In this document: positions 1 to 5,863 of the stretch, in pieces
How positions within the stretch are numbered: position 1 is the stretch's first letter
Layout: every line of letters begins with the position of its first letter
Assembly: GCA_017629415.1 (NCBI GenBank)
Contig: JAGBXG010000151.1
Span: 1 to 5,977, forward strand
Origin: Pseudomonadota bacterium
Lineage (GTDB): Bacteria > Myxococcota > Bradymonadia > UBA4248
Length of the DNA stretch: 5,977 bases
Reading direction: 5' to 3'
The notes under the pieces: model-generated
What the model saw: the letters and a program-made list of their open reading frames with translations, nothing else
What the model was told of the DNA's origin: nothing
Databases searched by the model: none
Translations under genes and position numbers: made by a program

Positions 1-1
1 C

Positions 2-112
2 CCCGCAACGCCCCAGACCGGCATGATTCAGCCCCTTCTGAAGGATGAAGTTGCCAAAGAGCGTCTGAGTTTATCACATTTGCCGGATAATTTATTGTCA
101 TCGGGTGCATAA
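2..112 (+). CDS. C-terminal end of an unrecognised protein (partial)
   Basis: An open frame enters from the left edge and runs 36 codons to a TAA at 110-112. The visible tail includes TPQTGMIQPLLKDEVAKERL and ends in SHLPDNLLSSGA. The start lies outside the window. The tail is hydrophilic and probably helical in its middle, with no membrane segment, zinc motif or other recognisable signature, so no function is assigned. The main support for a real gene is position: the frame ends just before a hairpin, and the next gene converges on it from the minus strand. It remains possible that this is a chance open frame of 37 codons, since the other two plus frames close earlier in the same stretch. 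Confidence 0.55.
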   Translation, partial: PATPQTGMIQPLLKDEVAKERLSLSHLPDNLLSSGA

Positions 113-142
113 AAACCGAAAAAGCCGCCCGATGGCGGCTTT
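111..142 (-). terminator. Rho-independent terminator between convergent genes
   Basis: A perfect 9-bp stem (AAAGCCGCC at 121-129, GGCGGCTTT at 134-142) closes a CGAT tetraloop. Read on the minus strand, the stem is followed by TTTTT, CGG and another TTTTT (down to 111). This is a good U-rich tail 43 nt past the stop of the anti-sigma-like gene. On the plus strand only three T follow the stem before GAGACG, so termination of the left-hand gene here would be weaker. It may act in both directions but is best assigned to the minus strand. Confidence 0.85.
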
Positions 143-184
143 GAGACGATGATGAGAGGATTGATGTTCAAAATGATGGATGAT

Positions 185-943
185 TTATAAACTGTTGCCT
201 GCGTCTTGATTGTCTTGAATGTTTTGGGGCAATGGATTGGGAAACAGAGCTTTTTGACCGGTTTCGATGCCATTGGTATGTGCATTTTCAAGATTTTCAA
301 TGCGGTTGATGAGATGGCGGAGCGCAAAATCCATTTCTTCAATCGTCAGCTGAGAATCAGGAATATTTTGAGGCACCTGAGCTGAATTTTGGGGCGCAGC
401 GGCATTGGAGTCAAACCAAACATGCTGTGCGGTTTGGGGGTATTGAACAACAGTCTGAGCTTGTTGGGGTTTGCCGTTGCTGTCGATAACAACGACCGTA
501 GGTGTTTGTGTATCAAGCATCGGTTTGGCGGTAAACATGGTCACAAACCCTGGAATGCTGAGCAGGAAAAGGGCCGCCCCGACCAGGGCAGGTGCCCAAC
601 GCCGGAAGACTTGAGCTGTTGTTCTGCGTTTAGGCATAAAGCCGGATGCAACAGACGGAGCTGCAGGCTGAAGATTTTGAACAGAATGCATGGGTTCTGC
701 ATCAATCCGGGCGTTGATGGCATCAAGCAGAGCATAGCCATCGATATCGTCCAAAGCCAATTCAGATTCTGTACGTACCACTTGACGCAATTCAGCCAAA
801 GCTTGATAGGTTGGCGTGTGAATCAATTCATCATGAGAAATGGCTGCAAACTCTTCTGAAGTCAGCTCATTGTCAAAGTAGGACTGGATCATCAATGGAT
901 TGGGACCGGTTTGATTTGAAGTATTTTCGTGATGATCTGACAT
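185..943 (-). CDS. Anti-sigma-factor-like single-pass membrane protein
   Basis: The 252-residue product has three parts. Residues 1-95 form a soluble acidic N-terminal region with IQSYFDNELTSEEF near residues 19-32, a pattern typical of anti-sigma N-terminal domains (Y-[FL]-D-x-E-L-[ST]-x-x-E). A basic stretch (KRR at 105-107, RRW at 114-116) precedes one hydrophobic helix at about 117-138. A Gln/Pro/Asn-rich tail of about 115 residues follows and should lie outside the inner membrane; it includes a probable amphipathic helix (about 199-219, TIEEMDFALRHLINRIENLE). The HxxxCxxC zinc motif of ZAS-type anti-sigma factors is absent, and no sigma gene is adjacent. The inferred role is sequestering a transcription factor or sensing envelope state. 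An ATG four codons upstream (953-955) was rejected because the Shine-Dalgarno GGAGG lies inside that extension, 5 nt from the chosen ATG. The predicted transcript would also begin only about 40 nt upstream of the chosen start. Confidence 0.72.
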   Translation of the reverse strand: MSDHHENTSNQTGPNPLMIQSYFDNELTSEEFAAISHDELIHTPTYQALAELRQVVRTESELALDDIDGYALLDAINARIDAEPMHSVQNLQPAAPSVASGFMPKRRTTAQVFRRWAPALVGAALFLLSIPGFVTMFTAKPMLDTQTPTVVVIDSNGKPQQAQTVVQYPQTAQHVWFDSNAAAPQNSAQVPQNIPDSQLTIEEMDFALRHLINRIENLENAHTNGIETGQKALFPNPLPQNIQDNQDAGNSL

Positions 944-948
944 GATGG

Positions 949-953
949 CCTCC
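949..953 (-). promoter_or_regulatory. Shine-Dalgarno GGAGG that decides the start of the anti-sigma-like gene
   Basis: On the minus strand the sequence is ATGGAGGCCATCATG. GGAGG overlaps the upstream in-frame ATG and lies 5 nt before the second ATG (941-943). No comparable Shine-Dalgarno precedes the first ATG. This supports MSDHHEN as the true N-terminus. Confidence 0.75.
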
Positions 954-989
954 ATGGGATGGATGATGCAAAATTAACGCATCGCGCCA

Positions 990-995
990 ATTATA
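990..995 (-). promoter_or_regulatory. Candidate -10 element for the anti-sigma-like gene
   Basis: The minus strand reads GCGTTATAATTGG, containing a perfect TATAAT. The expected transcription start near 983 gives a leader of about 40 nt to the ATG at 943. The -35 region is weak: the best matches 16-18 nt upstream are TGAATA- or GAATAG-like. An A8 tract (1021-1028 on the complement) lies just upstream and could act as an UP-like element. A GAAC at about the -33 position would suit an ECF-type promoter, but the spacing is not convincing. Confidence 0.45.
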
Positions 996-1055
996 ACGCC
1001 AAAGGTTTCGTTCTATTCAGTTTTTTTTCCATGGGATGAAATAAGGGAATACGGG

Positions 1056-1097
1056 TGCGCGGCTATGTCGGCCTGACGGCCTCCATACGCCTGCGCA
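1056..1097. repeat. GC-rich imperfect palindrome (REP-like hairpin)
   Basis: The pairing is: TGCGC (1056-1060) with GCGCA (1093-1097); a one-base bulge (T1092); GGC (1061-1063) with GCC (1089-1091); a bulge (C1088); TATG (1064-1067) with CATA (1084-1087); a TC/TC internal loop; then GGCC (1070-1073) with GGCC (1078-1081) around a TGAC loop. That gives 16 pairs in 42 nt. No U tract follows on either strand, so it is not a standard intrinsic terminator. It could be an mRNA 3'-end stabiliser, a dispersed intergenic repeat or a protein-binding site. Confidence 0.5.
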
Positions 1098-1173
1098 AAA
1101 GTCTTTTGGGGATCTGCTCCAGACCTCTTCAAGGGGATCAGGCCTTTGGAACCCACAATAGATTAACGTTATT

Positions 1174-2073
1174 TTATGGGTCAGTCCGGGACTGATAAAT
1201 CTCGGTTTTCGGAAAATGGGTGTCTTTCTGTATGACGGAGGTGATATATTGGTGACAGATTTCTTGCCAGGCATTCGGGGCCACTTCTTGCAGATGGAAG
1301 GCTGGACAATGCTGTATCAGCTGCATGCAAGTTCTGAATTGATAGCGTCGAATTTCAGCAGGAAGGGCATGCATTATCATTTGCTGATTCAATATGGATG
1401 GTATTGCCTGTACCATCGAAATGCTTTTGGGGACAAAGTTCTGGCCTGTTTGAAGCAAAGTGATGGCTTCAAGTTTTCCTGCCCGATTTTGGCATTTATC
1501 ATGTTGAACAAACAATAAATGTTTGTGTCCCAAGTTTTGGGTGCGTTTGATAAAACTTTGATGATCAAAGCATGGGTGTCGCATGGCAAGATGTGAAGAT
1601 GATGGCAATCCGAGAAAGCCAGAATCAGACGATTGGGGGACAAAAGCTAAAATATCATCACAGACAAGCCGGCATTCGGGCAATGAAGTCAGCAAAGCAG
1701 TTGTCAATGTGGTTTTTCCGACTCCGGATGGGGCTAAAAAAGCATAAATCCGATCATTTACGGCAATCGCACCTGAATGCAGCAATACAGCGCCGCGAAT
1801 CAGCCGTAAAAAAGGTACGGCCAATCGTTCCAGGAGGTATTGTTCATCGATGTTGGATTTGCCGGATGTTGTGATATCGATTTGCGCCGAATCTGGAGTG
1901 AGCTGAATATGCCATTCCTCATAAGTCAGCAAAAACTTCAATTCAGGCATTTGATAACACTTGAGGGAACCAAAAGTATTATCTTCATGCAGCAGACCAG
2001 GTTTTTGGATTTCCCAATAGGGTCTGACTTGCTTCCATGTTTGTTCTGTCAGTTCAGCAAAAAGCTCACGCAT
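1174..2073 (-). CDS. HprK-related P-loop kinase-like protein
   Basis: The 299-residue product has the hallmarks of the HPr kinase/phosphorylase-like fold. These are the LLHSG strand-turn (97-101; compare the conserved His-Gly of HprK), a Walker A loop APSGVGKTT (114-122; Lys120, Thr121) and a Walker-B-like LVCDDIL (136-142; Asp139-Asp140, matching the VADD segment of HprK). About 85 residues precede the kinase core and about 100 follow it. No signal peptide or membrane helix is seen, so it should be cytoplasmic. It is much diverged from true HprK, and no HPr or PTS gene is nearby, so HPr itself is an unlikely substrate. It is third in the operon, starting 5 nt after the PqqD-like stop. AGGA lies 10 nt before the ATG and overlaps the end of the previous gene, which suggests translational coupling. 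HprK-like kinases paired with PqqD-like proteins are known from peptide-modification loci; some lasso-peptide loci encode a kinase that phosphorylates the precursor C-terminus. The substrate here is unknown. Confidence 0.82.
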   Translation of the reverse strand: MRELFAELTEQTWKQVRPYWEIQKPGLLHEDNTFGSLKCYQMPELKFLLTYEEWHIQLTPDSAQIDITTSGKSNIDEQYLLERLAVPFLRLIRGAVLLHSGAIAVNDRIYAFLAPSGVGKTTLTTALLTSLPECRLVCDDILAFVPQSSDSGFLGLPSSSHLAMRHPCFDHQSFIKRTQNLGHKHLLFVQHDKCQNRAGKLEAITLLQTGQNFVPKSISMVQAIPSILNQQMIMHALPAEIRRYQFRTCMQLIQHCPAFHLQEVAPNAWQEICHQYITSVIQKDTHFPKTEIYQSRTDP

Positions 2074-2078
2074 GGAGA

Positions 2079-2351
2079 TTAAATCCTGACAATAATGCCG
2101 GTTTCAATCAATTCAGCTAATAAAGCTTCGAAATCGATTTTTAACTGTGCCTGGTCTTGTATGTCAAAAGTTTCCCATGCAGCTTCCATAATTTCTTCAA
2201 AACATTTGCCTTGAGTCAACGATTCGACAAAAAAACGTGCTGTTTCGTTCAAGGCAAAATAAGTATTTTGACGGAGATCGAGGACAAGAAGTTGTGATGC
2301 CATCGGCTGCAGGTCAATATCAGGCGCGAGTTGATATTTCAGATTTTTCAT
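2079..2351 (-). CDS. PqqD-like RiPP-recognition (RRE) protein
   Basis: The 90-residue protein matches the PqqD/RRE pattern along its whole length. It has an N-terminal strand pair ending in LLVLDLRQNTYFALNETARF (about 22-41; compare the family's hhhLd-x-x-x-x-x-y-x-hN-x-T-A), then helices through LTQGKCFEEIMEAAWETF (45-62) and a C-terminal LKIDFEALLAELIETGII (71-88). PqqD-family proteins are small winged-helix chaperones that bind leader peptides of ribosomally made substrates and present them to a modifying enzyme. Here the only candidate enzyme is the adjacent HprK-like kinase. The gene starts 5 nt after the lipoprotein stop (TAA-TATCT-ATG). No clear Shine-Dalgarno precedes it, so translation probably depends on coupling to the lipoprotein. 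No precursor peptide was found nearby. Residues for substrate contact cannot be assigned from sequence alone. Confidence 0.85.
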   Translation of the reverse strand: MKNLKYQLAPDIDLQPMASQLLVLDLRQNTYFALNETARFFVESLTQGKCFEEIMEAAWETFDIQDQAQLKIDFEALLAELIETGIIVRI

Positions 2352-2356
2352 AGATA

Positions 2357-5300
2357 TTACTGTTTTGCAGGATCACGGATAAAGAGTGTCGCATAAGCGG
2401 AAGAATGGATATAATTGTGTCTCAAATCGCCCGTGGAAAAGAGATTGAAATCGAATCCTTCACGGATAGATTTATAAGCTGTCAGTTGAATATAGACTTG
2501 TCCTGACATATCGGCAGGCCACTGATGAATCAATGGAAATTCAGCAGTGGTGGCTGTGCCTGGCATATAGAATTGCCACAAGAGTTTCGAAGGCTCTGAG
2601 CTGTACATGCGGATGGTCATTTCATAGAAATCCACATTTTCCGGATGTTCTACTTTCCATGCAATTTTACCTGTCGATAAAATATCTTCGGTTGTGGGTG
2701 TCAGAAAGACAGGTATGGGGGCGGCCGGTCCGACTTCAATCGGGGTTTCCTGAGGCAGAACATCGTATGCATAGAATACGGATGCTGGATATCCCATATT
2801 GGTATAAGCGCCGGCGGCAATGGCATACGTGGCTTCGGCAAGTTCGTTGCGCAAGGGCGGAAGCTTTGTCATGACAACGAGATCGGTATCTGATTTGCCA
2901 TTCATAAATCCGCCGATATAACCTTCATTGCCCATAAACAGATAGGCATTGGCAACGACGACATTGGGACCGGATTTTAACGGTGCGTCGAGCAGCTTAA
3001 CACCTTGGGTTTGATTGAGCGGCAAAGGACATTCCAGATGATTGACAATTTCGGCTCCGTCCGTCACCATTTGATGACGTTTTACGCCGATATATTTTGC
3101 TGTAAATTCAGTGGTTGTTTTGTTGTAAAGACCGCAAATCAAGGCCAATGCCACATCACCGCTGCGAGCTCTGATGCGATAGGTATCTCCCTCGTTAAAC
3201 AGCAGATAAACATCATCCTGGTAATAGGATGGTGCATAGGGGCTTAACATGGATTGTGCAACGACGGCGGCACGTACGAGATTGGGATCCGACACGAGAT
3301 CGACTTTGCCAAAGCCTCCGACGGTACCTGTAAAATAAGCAGGTTTTGGGGTGTAAGGCACTGTCACATCAATCGGATTGATCATTTCGCCGTCCATGGG
3401 GGGCGGCGGAGGCGGCACAACAATCTCAGCGTTTGAGTCATTGGCATGCCAGTCTTCTAAAAATAATGTGACATTGGAAGCATTGATGGGTTGCAGCGTA
3501 TTGCAAGAGTGTTCCGGGGCACAAGCAATGACGGTCTGAGCGCCGACGATTTCGTCATGGAAAAAGGATGTTCTGCCGTTGGCATCTGTCACGCGTTTGT
3601 AGGCTGTTGCCAAATCGGAACCTATATAAACCGTGGCATTCGGAATGGGTACAGCGGTATCGACGGTTAAAACCGTCACATGAAGCTGTCCGTTTATGGC
3701 ACCGCCGGAGGCACTGGTATTGATGCCGCTCGGATTGAAATAGGTCAGGATTTCTCGATCGATTTCGTTTCCGGCTTTATCTTTGAGGATGATAACGGCT
3801 TCACCGGCTTCATGGGCCGGTGCTGTAAACGTCATTTGATTGGCCGCATGAACGGTTAAATCCTCAATCTTTTGACCATCCAGCCAAAGCGTTATCCCTT
3901 CTTTGAATCCCTGTCCAAAGACTTCGATGGTTGTGCCGCCCAATATCACAGACTGATTGGGACTCATGCCTGTGATATTTGCCATTTCATCGTATGTGAA
4001 TGTCAGTCCTGTTTTGACAGAGGCTTTATTTTGAATCAGCTCAATGCCAACAGTGCCGGCGCCTTGCGGGACAATGACTTCGGCTTCAGAGCTGTTTTTT
4101 ACAGTCACGGATGAAGCTTCAAAAGCCCCGAATTTTACGCGCAAGTCTTGGGTAAATCCTTGTCCTGTTAAAACAGCCGTCACTGTTTCATCGGCAACAA
4201 CCGCATGCTGTGGGGAAATGTTCAAAGCTTGAGGTGTTACGACATATTCGAAAGCATTCGGCAAAGTATCATTTTCCAATGCCACATCGACGCGTCCGTT
4301 TCCCGGTGGTGTTTTGACTGTCCAGGCATGGTTTGAACGCGTGATGACTTCTGCAGCTGTACCTCCGAACGTCAAATTCCCTGTTTCCGGAAGTCCGTTG
4401 CCCACCACTGTTACGGTATCGCCTCCCGCGTGGCTGCCATACTGCGGTGAAACCGCTACAATGGCAGGTGCGGCATCCTTGTCGATGTAGTGAATTGCAC
4501 CATTGAGCCGGATTTGACGGTAATCATCATAAACGAGAACATCGTATTGGCCTGCCATCAAGCTTGGGGCCGTAAATTCCATTCGATTTTCCGTCACTTG
4601 CGAAACGGCGGCCATCGTATTGCCGACACGAACTTTGACATTCGTATGAAACCCCGTTCCATCGAGGGTCAATTGAGGTGTTTCTCCGACAAGGACGTAC
4701 AACGGACTGACTGCGTTCACCTGCAATGCGGGGAGGACTTCCAGCAGTCCTTTAAACACGCCATGACTTGAACCGTTTGCGATATACAGATCCGGTTTGC
4801 CGGGGTTTTCCAGCGCCAATATTCCTGTCATTGTTTCAGAAGACGTTATCTGCACATCGACAGGAGACGTCATTTGTTCGCCAAAATACACGGTAGAGTC
4901 GGTATCAAATCCCGCGCCGTGGAGTGTTACGGGTGTTGGATTGCCGGCTACAAGAACGTTCGGCTCCACAGCGGTCACCGAAATTTCCTCTGTATAGCAA
5001 AATGCCTTTTCAGCTTGAATGGATTCTCCATTTTGCGTCCATGTGACATCGACACACCCGGGACGGCCTTCAGGCACTACGGCTCTGACGACATTTTTGT
5101 TGACATAAATTTGCTGCGGGGAAGCTAAAGCGCCGAACTGCACACGGCCACCAGGTTCCAAAGCTTTTCCGCGCACGCGTACTTCATAGCCGCCGCGCAC
5201 GTCTCCGCGTGCAGGCGTGATAAATTCAAGTTCGAGTACATCGGGAATGATCAGTTCACCGCCGGAACTGTCCCCTTGGTCTGGTTCTGTGCCGTTGGGG

Positions 5301-5530
5301 TTTGATTCATCCGTCCCCGGTGTAATTCCGCCGGATCCCGGCGGTTTGGTTTGGCCTGTGTCTTGATCAGGAATGGTTCCGGGATCTTCCGGTACATAAG
5401 GGGTATCCGGTTTCGGGGGCTCTTCAGGAATAAAATTGACAAAATCATTGATGTCATAACATCCGCCCATCATCATGCCCAAAACGGACAGACTCAAAAC
5501 CATTCTCAAATGCCATCTCTCTTTCGCCAT
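2357..5530 (-). CDS. Giant IPT/TIG-repeat surface lipoprotein
   Basis: The 1057-residue product starts with a lipoprotein signal peptide: a basic N-end, a Leu/Met-rich core and LGMMMGGC, with lipidated Cys24. Tyr follows, so there is no Asp+2 inner-membrane retention signal. Residues 25-95 are an Asp/Pro/Gly/Glu-rich linker. Six IPT/TIG-like Ig-fold repeats follow at about 99-178, 183-265, 270-349, 355-430, 434-513 and 517-598, each with a xVxPxxxxxxG start and a GxGFxxxxxVxFG-type core. Residues 611-693 resemble a carboxypeptidase-regulatory-like domain (IPNATVYIG, TDANGRTSF). A six-proline run (706-711) leads to an unrecognised C-terminal region of about 345 residues whose last 110 look beta-sandwich-like. 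Apart from Cys24 there are six cysteines in close pairs (159/178, 670/676, 799/834), fitting an exported disulfide-bonded protein. The frame is open 25 codons further upstream, but ATG 5528-5530 was chosen because it gives a proper signal peptide and has GGGAG 8 nt before it. It is the first gene of the operon. The likely role is surface binding, adhesion or scaffolding; no enzyme motif is seen. Confidence 0.85.
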   Translation of the reverse strand: MAKERWHLRMVLSLSVLGMMMGGCYDINDFVNFIPEEPPKPDTPYVPEDPGTIPDQDTGQTKPPGSGGITPGTDESNPNGTEPDQGDSSGGELIIPDVLELEFITPARGDVRGGYEVRVRGKALEPGGRVQFGALASPQQIYVNKNVVRAVVPEGRPGCVDVTWTQNGESIQAEKAFCYTEEISVTAVEPNVLVAGNPTPVTLHGAGFDTDSTVYFGEQMTSPVDVQITSSETMTGILALENPGKPDLYIANGSSHGVFKGLLEVLPALQVNAVSPLYVLVGETPQLTLDGTGFHTNVKVRVGNTMAAVSQVTENRMEFTAPSLMAGQYDVLVYDDYRQIRLNGAIHYIDKDAAPAIVAVSPQYGSHAGGDTVTVVGNGLPETGNLTFGGTAAEVITRSNHAWTVKTPPGNGRVDVALENDTLPNAFEYVVTPQALNISPQHAVVADETVTAVLTGQGFTQDLRVKFGAFEASSVTVKNSSEAEVIVPQGAGTVGIELIQNKASVKTGLTFTYDEMANITGMSPNQSVILGGTTIEVFGQGFKEGITLWLDGQKIEDLTVHAANQMTFTAPAHEAGEAVIILKDKAGNEIDREILTYFNPSGINTSASGGAINGQLHVTVLTVDTAVPIPNATVYIGSDLATAYKRVTDANGRTSFFHDEIVGAQTVIACAPEHSCNTLQPINASNVTLFLEDWHANDSNAEIVVPPPPPPMDGEMINPIDVTVPYTPKPAYFTGTVGGFGKVDLVSDPNLVRAAVVAQSMLSPYAPSYYQDDVYLLFNEGDTYRIRARSGDVALALICGLYNKTTTEFTAKYIGVKRHQMVTDGAEIVNHLECPLPLNQTQGVKLLDAPLKSGPNVVVANAYLFMGNEGYIGGFMNGKSDTDLVVMTKLPPLRNELAEATYAIAAGAYTNMGYPASVFYAYDVLPQETPIEVGPAAPIPVFLTPTTEDILSTGKIAWKVEHPENVDFYEMTIRMYSSEPSKLLWQFYMPGTATTAEFPLIHQWPADMSGQVYIQLTAYKSIREGFDFNLFSTGDLRHNYIHSSAYATLFIRDPAKQ

Positions 5531-5531
5531 T

Positions 5532-5552
5532 TTATTTACTCCCGGCCAACAT
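5532..5552 (-). CDS. Possible six-codon leader minigene (MLAGSK)
   Basis: On the minus strand, GGGAG (5562-5566) lies 9 nt before an ATG (5550-5552) that opens ATG-TTG-GCC-GGG-AGT-AAA-TAA. The stop ends one nucleotide before the lipoprotein ATG (TAA-A-ATG), in a different frame. Ribosomes finishing this minigene would sit on the lipoprotein's own Shine-Dalgarno, which lies inside the minigene. It could be a real coupling leader or a by-product of the local duplication that copied the ribosome-binding segment. Nothing beyond position supports it. Confidence 0.25.
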   Translation of the reverse strand: MLAGSK

Positions 5553-5572
5553 ATGGGTTTACTCCCGGCCAA
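5535..5572 (-). repeat. Tandem duplication of the ribosome-binding segment
   Basis: The 15-mer TTGGCCGGGAGTAAA (minus strand) occurs twice, at 5535-5549 and 5558-5572, with a 23-nt period. Each copy carries a GGGAG Shine-Dalgarno and each is followed 8-9 nt after the GGGAG by an ATG (the lipoprotein start and the minigene start). The copy nearest the gene is its effective ribosome-binding site. Confidence 0.8.
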
Positions 5573-5609
5573 TACATTGACAACAGAGGTCAATCCAAAA
5601 TCCATCGGG

Positions 5610-5615
5610 TTATAA
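5610..5615 (-). promoter_or_regulatory. Weak candidate -10 for the lipoprotein operon
   Basis: The minus strand reads GTGATTATAACCC, containing TATAAC (5 of 6 matches). A start near 5603 would give a 5' leader of about 73 nt that includes the duplicated ribosome-binding segment. It would exclude the rejected upstream ATG at 5605. No good -35 hexamer lies at the right distance. A second candidate is TATGAT at 5676-5681, also without a good -35. The operon's promoter is therefore not firmly located. Confidence 0.25.
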
Positions 5616-5690
5616 TCACTTTAATGTTGAAATGCCATACACCACTTGAAATTCATCGCATCCACACCCATGAAAATCATAAAATTGTGC

Positions 5691-5744
5691 AAAAAAATAA
5701 AAAACTGCTTGACCGAATCTGAAATCTTAGGCATAAGGCCGCCC
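5691..5744 (+). promoter_or_regulatory. Strong tRNA promoter with UP element and GC-rich discriminator
   Basis: An A-rich tract (5691-5704) sits just upstream of TTGACC (5709-5714, 5 of 6 to the -35 consensus). An exact 17-bp spacer leads to CATAAG (5732-5737, 4 of 6 to the -10). The following GCCGCCC makes a GC-rich discriminator, as at stringently controlled stable-RNA promoters. Transcription should begin near 5744, giving a leader of about 38 nt before the mature tRNA. Confidence 0.65.
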
Positions 5745-5781
5745 GTCTTGAGGCGCAAATCAAAAAGAGCTTCAAGCGAAT

Positions 5782-5855
5782 GGCTAGGTGGCTCAGTTGG
5801 TTAGAGCAGACGGCTCATACCCGTCAGGTCGGTGGTTCGAGTCCACTCCTAGCTA
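5782..5855 (+). tRNA. tRNA with CAT anticodon, probably elongator tRNA-Met
   Basis: A full cloverleaf can be folded. The acceptor is GGCTAGG (5782-5788) with CCTAGCT (5848-5854), including a G1-U72 wobble. The D arm is GCTC/GAGC (5791-5794, 5804-5807). The anticodon stem is GACGG/CCGTC (5809-5813, 5821-5825) with loop CTCATAC and anticodon CAT at 5816-5818. The variable loop is AGGTC. The T arm is GGTGG/CCACT with loop TTCGAGT (5836-5842). The discriminator is A5855. CCA is not encoded (TTC follows) and must be added enzymatically. The three consecutive G-C pairs next to the anticodon loop and the 1-72 mismatch of initiators are absent, so this is not tRNA-fMet. Elongator Met is favoured by resemblance to known GGCTA-starting tRNA-Met. 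A lysidine-modified tRNA-Ile(CAU) cannot be excluded. Confidence 0.93.
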
Positions 5856-5863
5856 TTCGCAAG

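Larger units (their letters stand above)
956..1173. other. Non-coding gap between the kinase and anti-sigma-like genes
   Basis: No convincing gene is present on either strand. The left third (956-1028) holds the -10 element and an AT-rich leader. The middle and right (about 1040-1160) are clearly richer in GC and hold the imperfect hairpin at 1056-1097. Next to it is a perfect short palindrome, AAAAG-T-CTTTT, at 1097-1107. The heptamer GGCCTGA occurs at 1070-1076 and its complement TCAGGCC at 1139-1145. The ATGGAGGCC segment at the downstream start region (947-955) recurs at 1078-1086. I see no terminator with a U tract after the kinase stop, so read-through from the operon into the downstream gene is possible. 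Confidence 0.6.
5531..5781. other. Divergent intergenic region between lipoprotein operon and tRNA gene
   Basis: This 251-nt stretch has no convincing gene. From the lipoprotein side outward it holds the duplicated Shine-Dalgarno segment (5535-5572) and an inverted repeat TTGAC-N7-GTCAA (5577-5593). It then holds a weak minus-strand -10 (5610-5615), an AT-rich block, and the plus-strand tRNA promoter with its leader (5691-5781). Regulation of the operon, if any, should act here. Confidence 0.6.

Noticed and set aside
389..859. Long plus-strand open frame (156 codons) opposite the anti-sigma-like gene
   Set aside because: It lies wholly inside the minus-strand gene, reads as a Cys/Arg-rich shadow translation and has no domain pattern. 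The minus-strand frame has a coherent domain layout, Shine-Dalgarno and terminator.
1017..1274. Minus-strand open frame of 85 codons overlapping the end of the kinase gene
   Set aside because: It starts inside the kinase gene in another frame, has no ribosome-binding site and translates the GC-rich hairpin region into a low-plausibility Pro/Arg-rich string. It more likely reflects the intergenic element than a protein.
2533..2874. Plus-strand open frame of 113 codons within the lipoprotein gene, with others like it at 3005-3247, 3872-4114, 4490-4771 and 4874-5128
   Set aside because: All are antisense shadows of a single uninterrupted minus-strand frame that has a signal peptide and clear repeat domains.
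5577..5616. Perfect TTGACA (5577-5582) and perfect TATAAT (5611-5616) on the plus strand
   Set aside because: The hexamers are 28 bp apart, far from the usual 16-18 bp, so they do not form one promoter. The tRNA has a better-spaced promoter at 5709-5737.
5351..5722. Plus-strand open frame of 123 codons across the lipoprotein start and the divergent region
   Set aside because: It covers the antisense of the signal peptide, the duplicated ribosome-binding segment and the tRNA promoter, and its product has no recognisable features.
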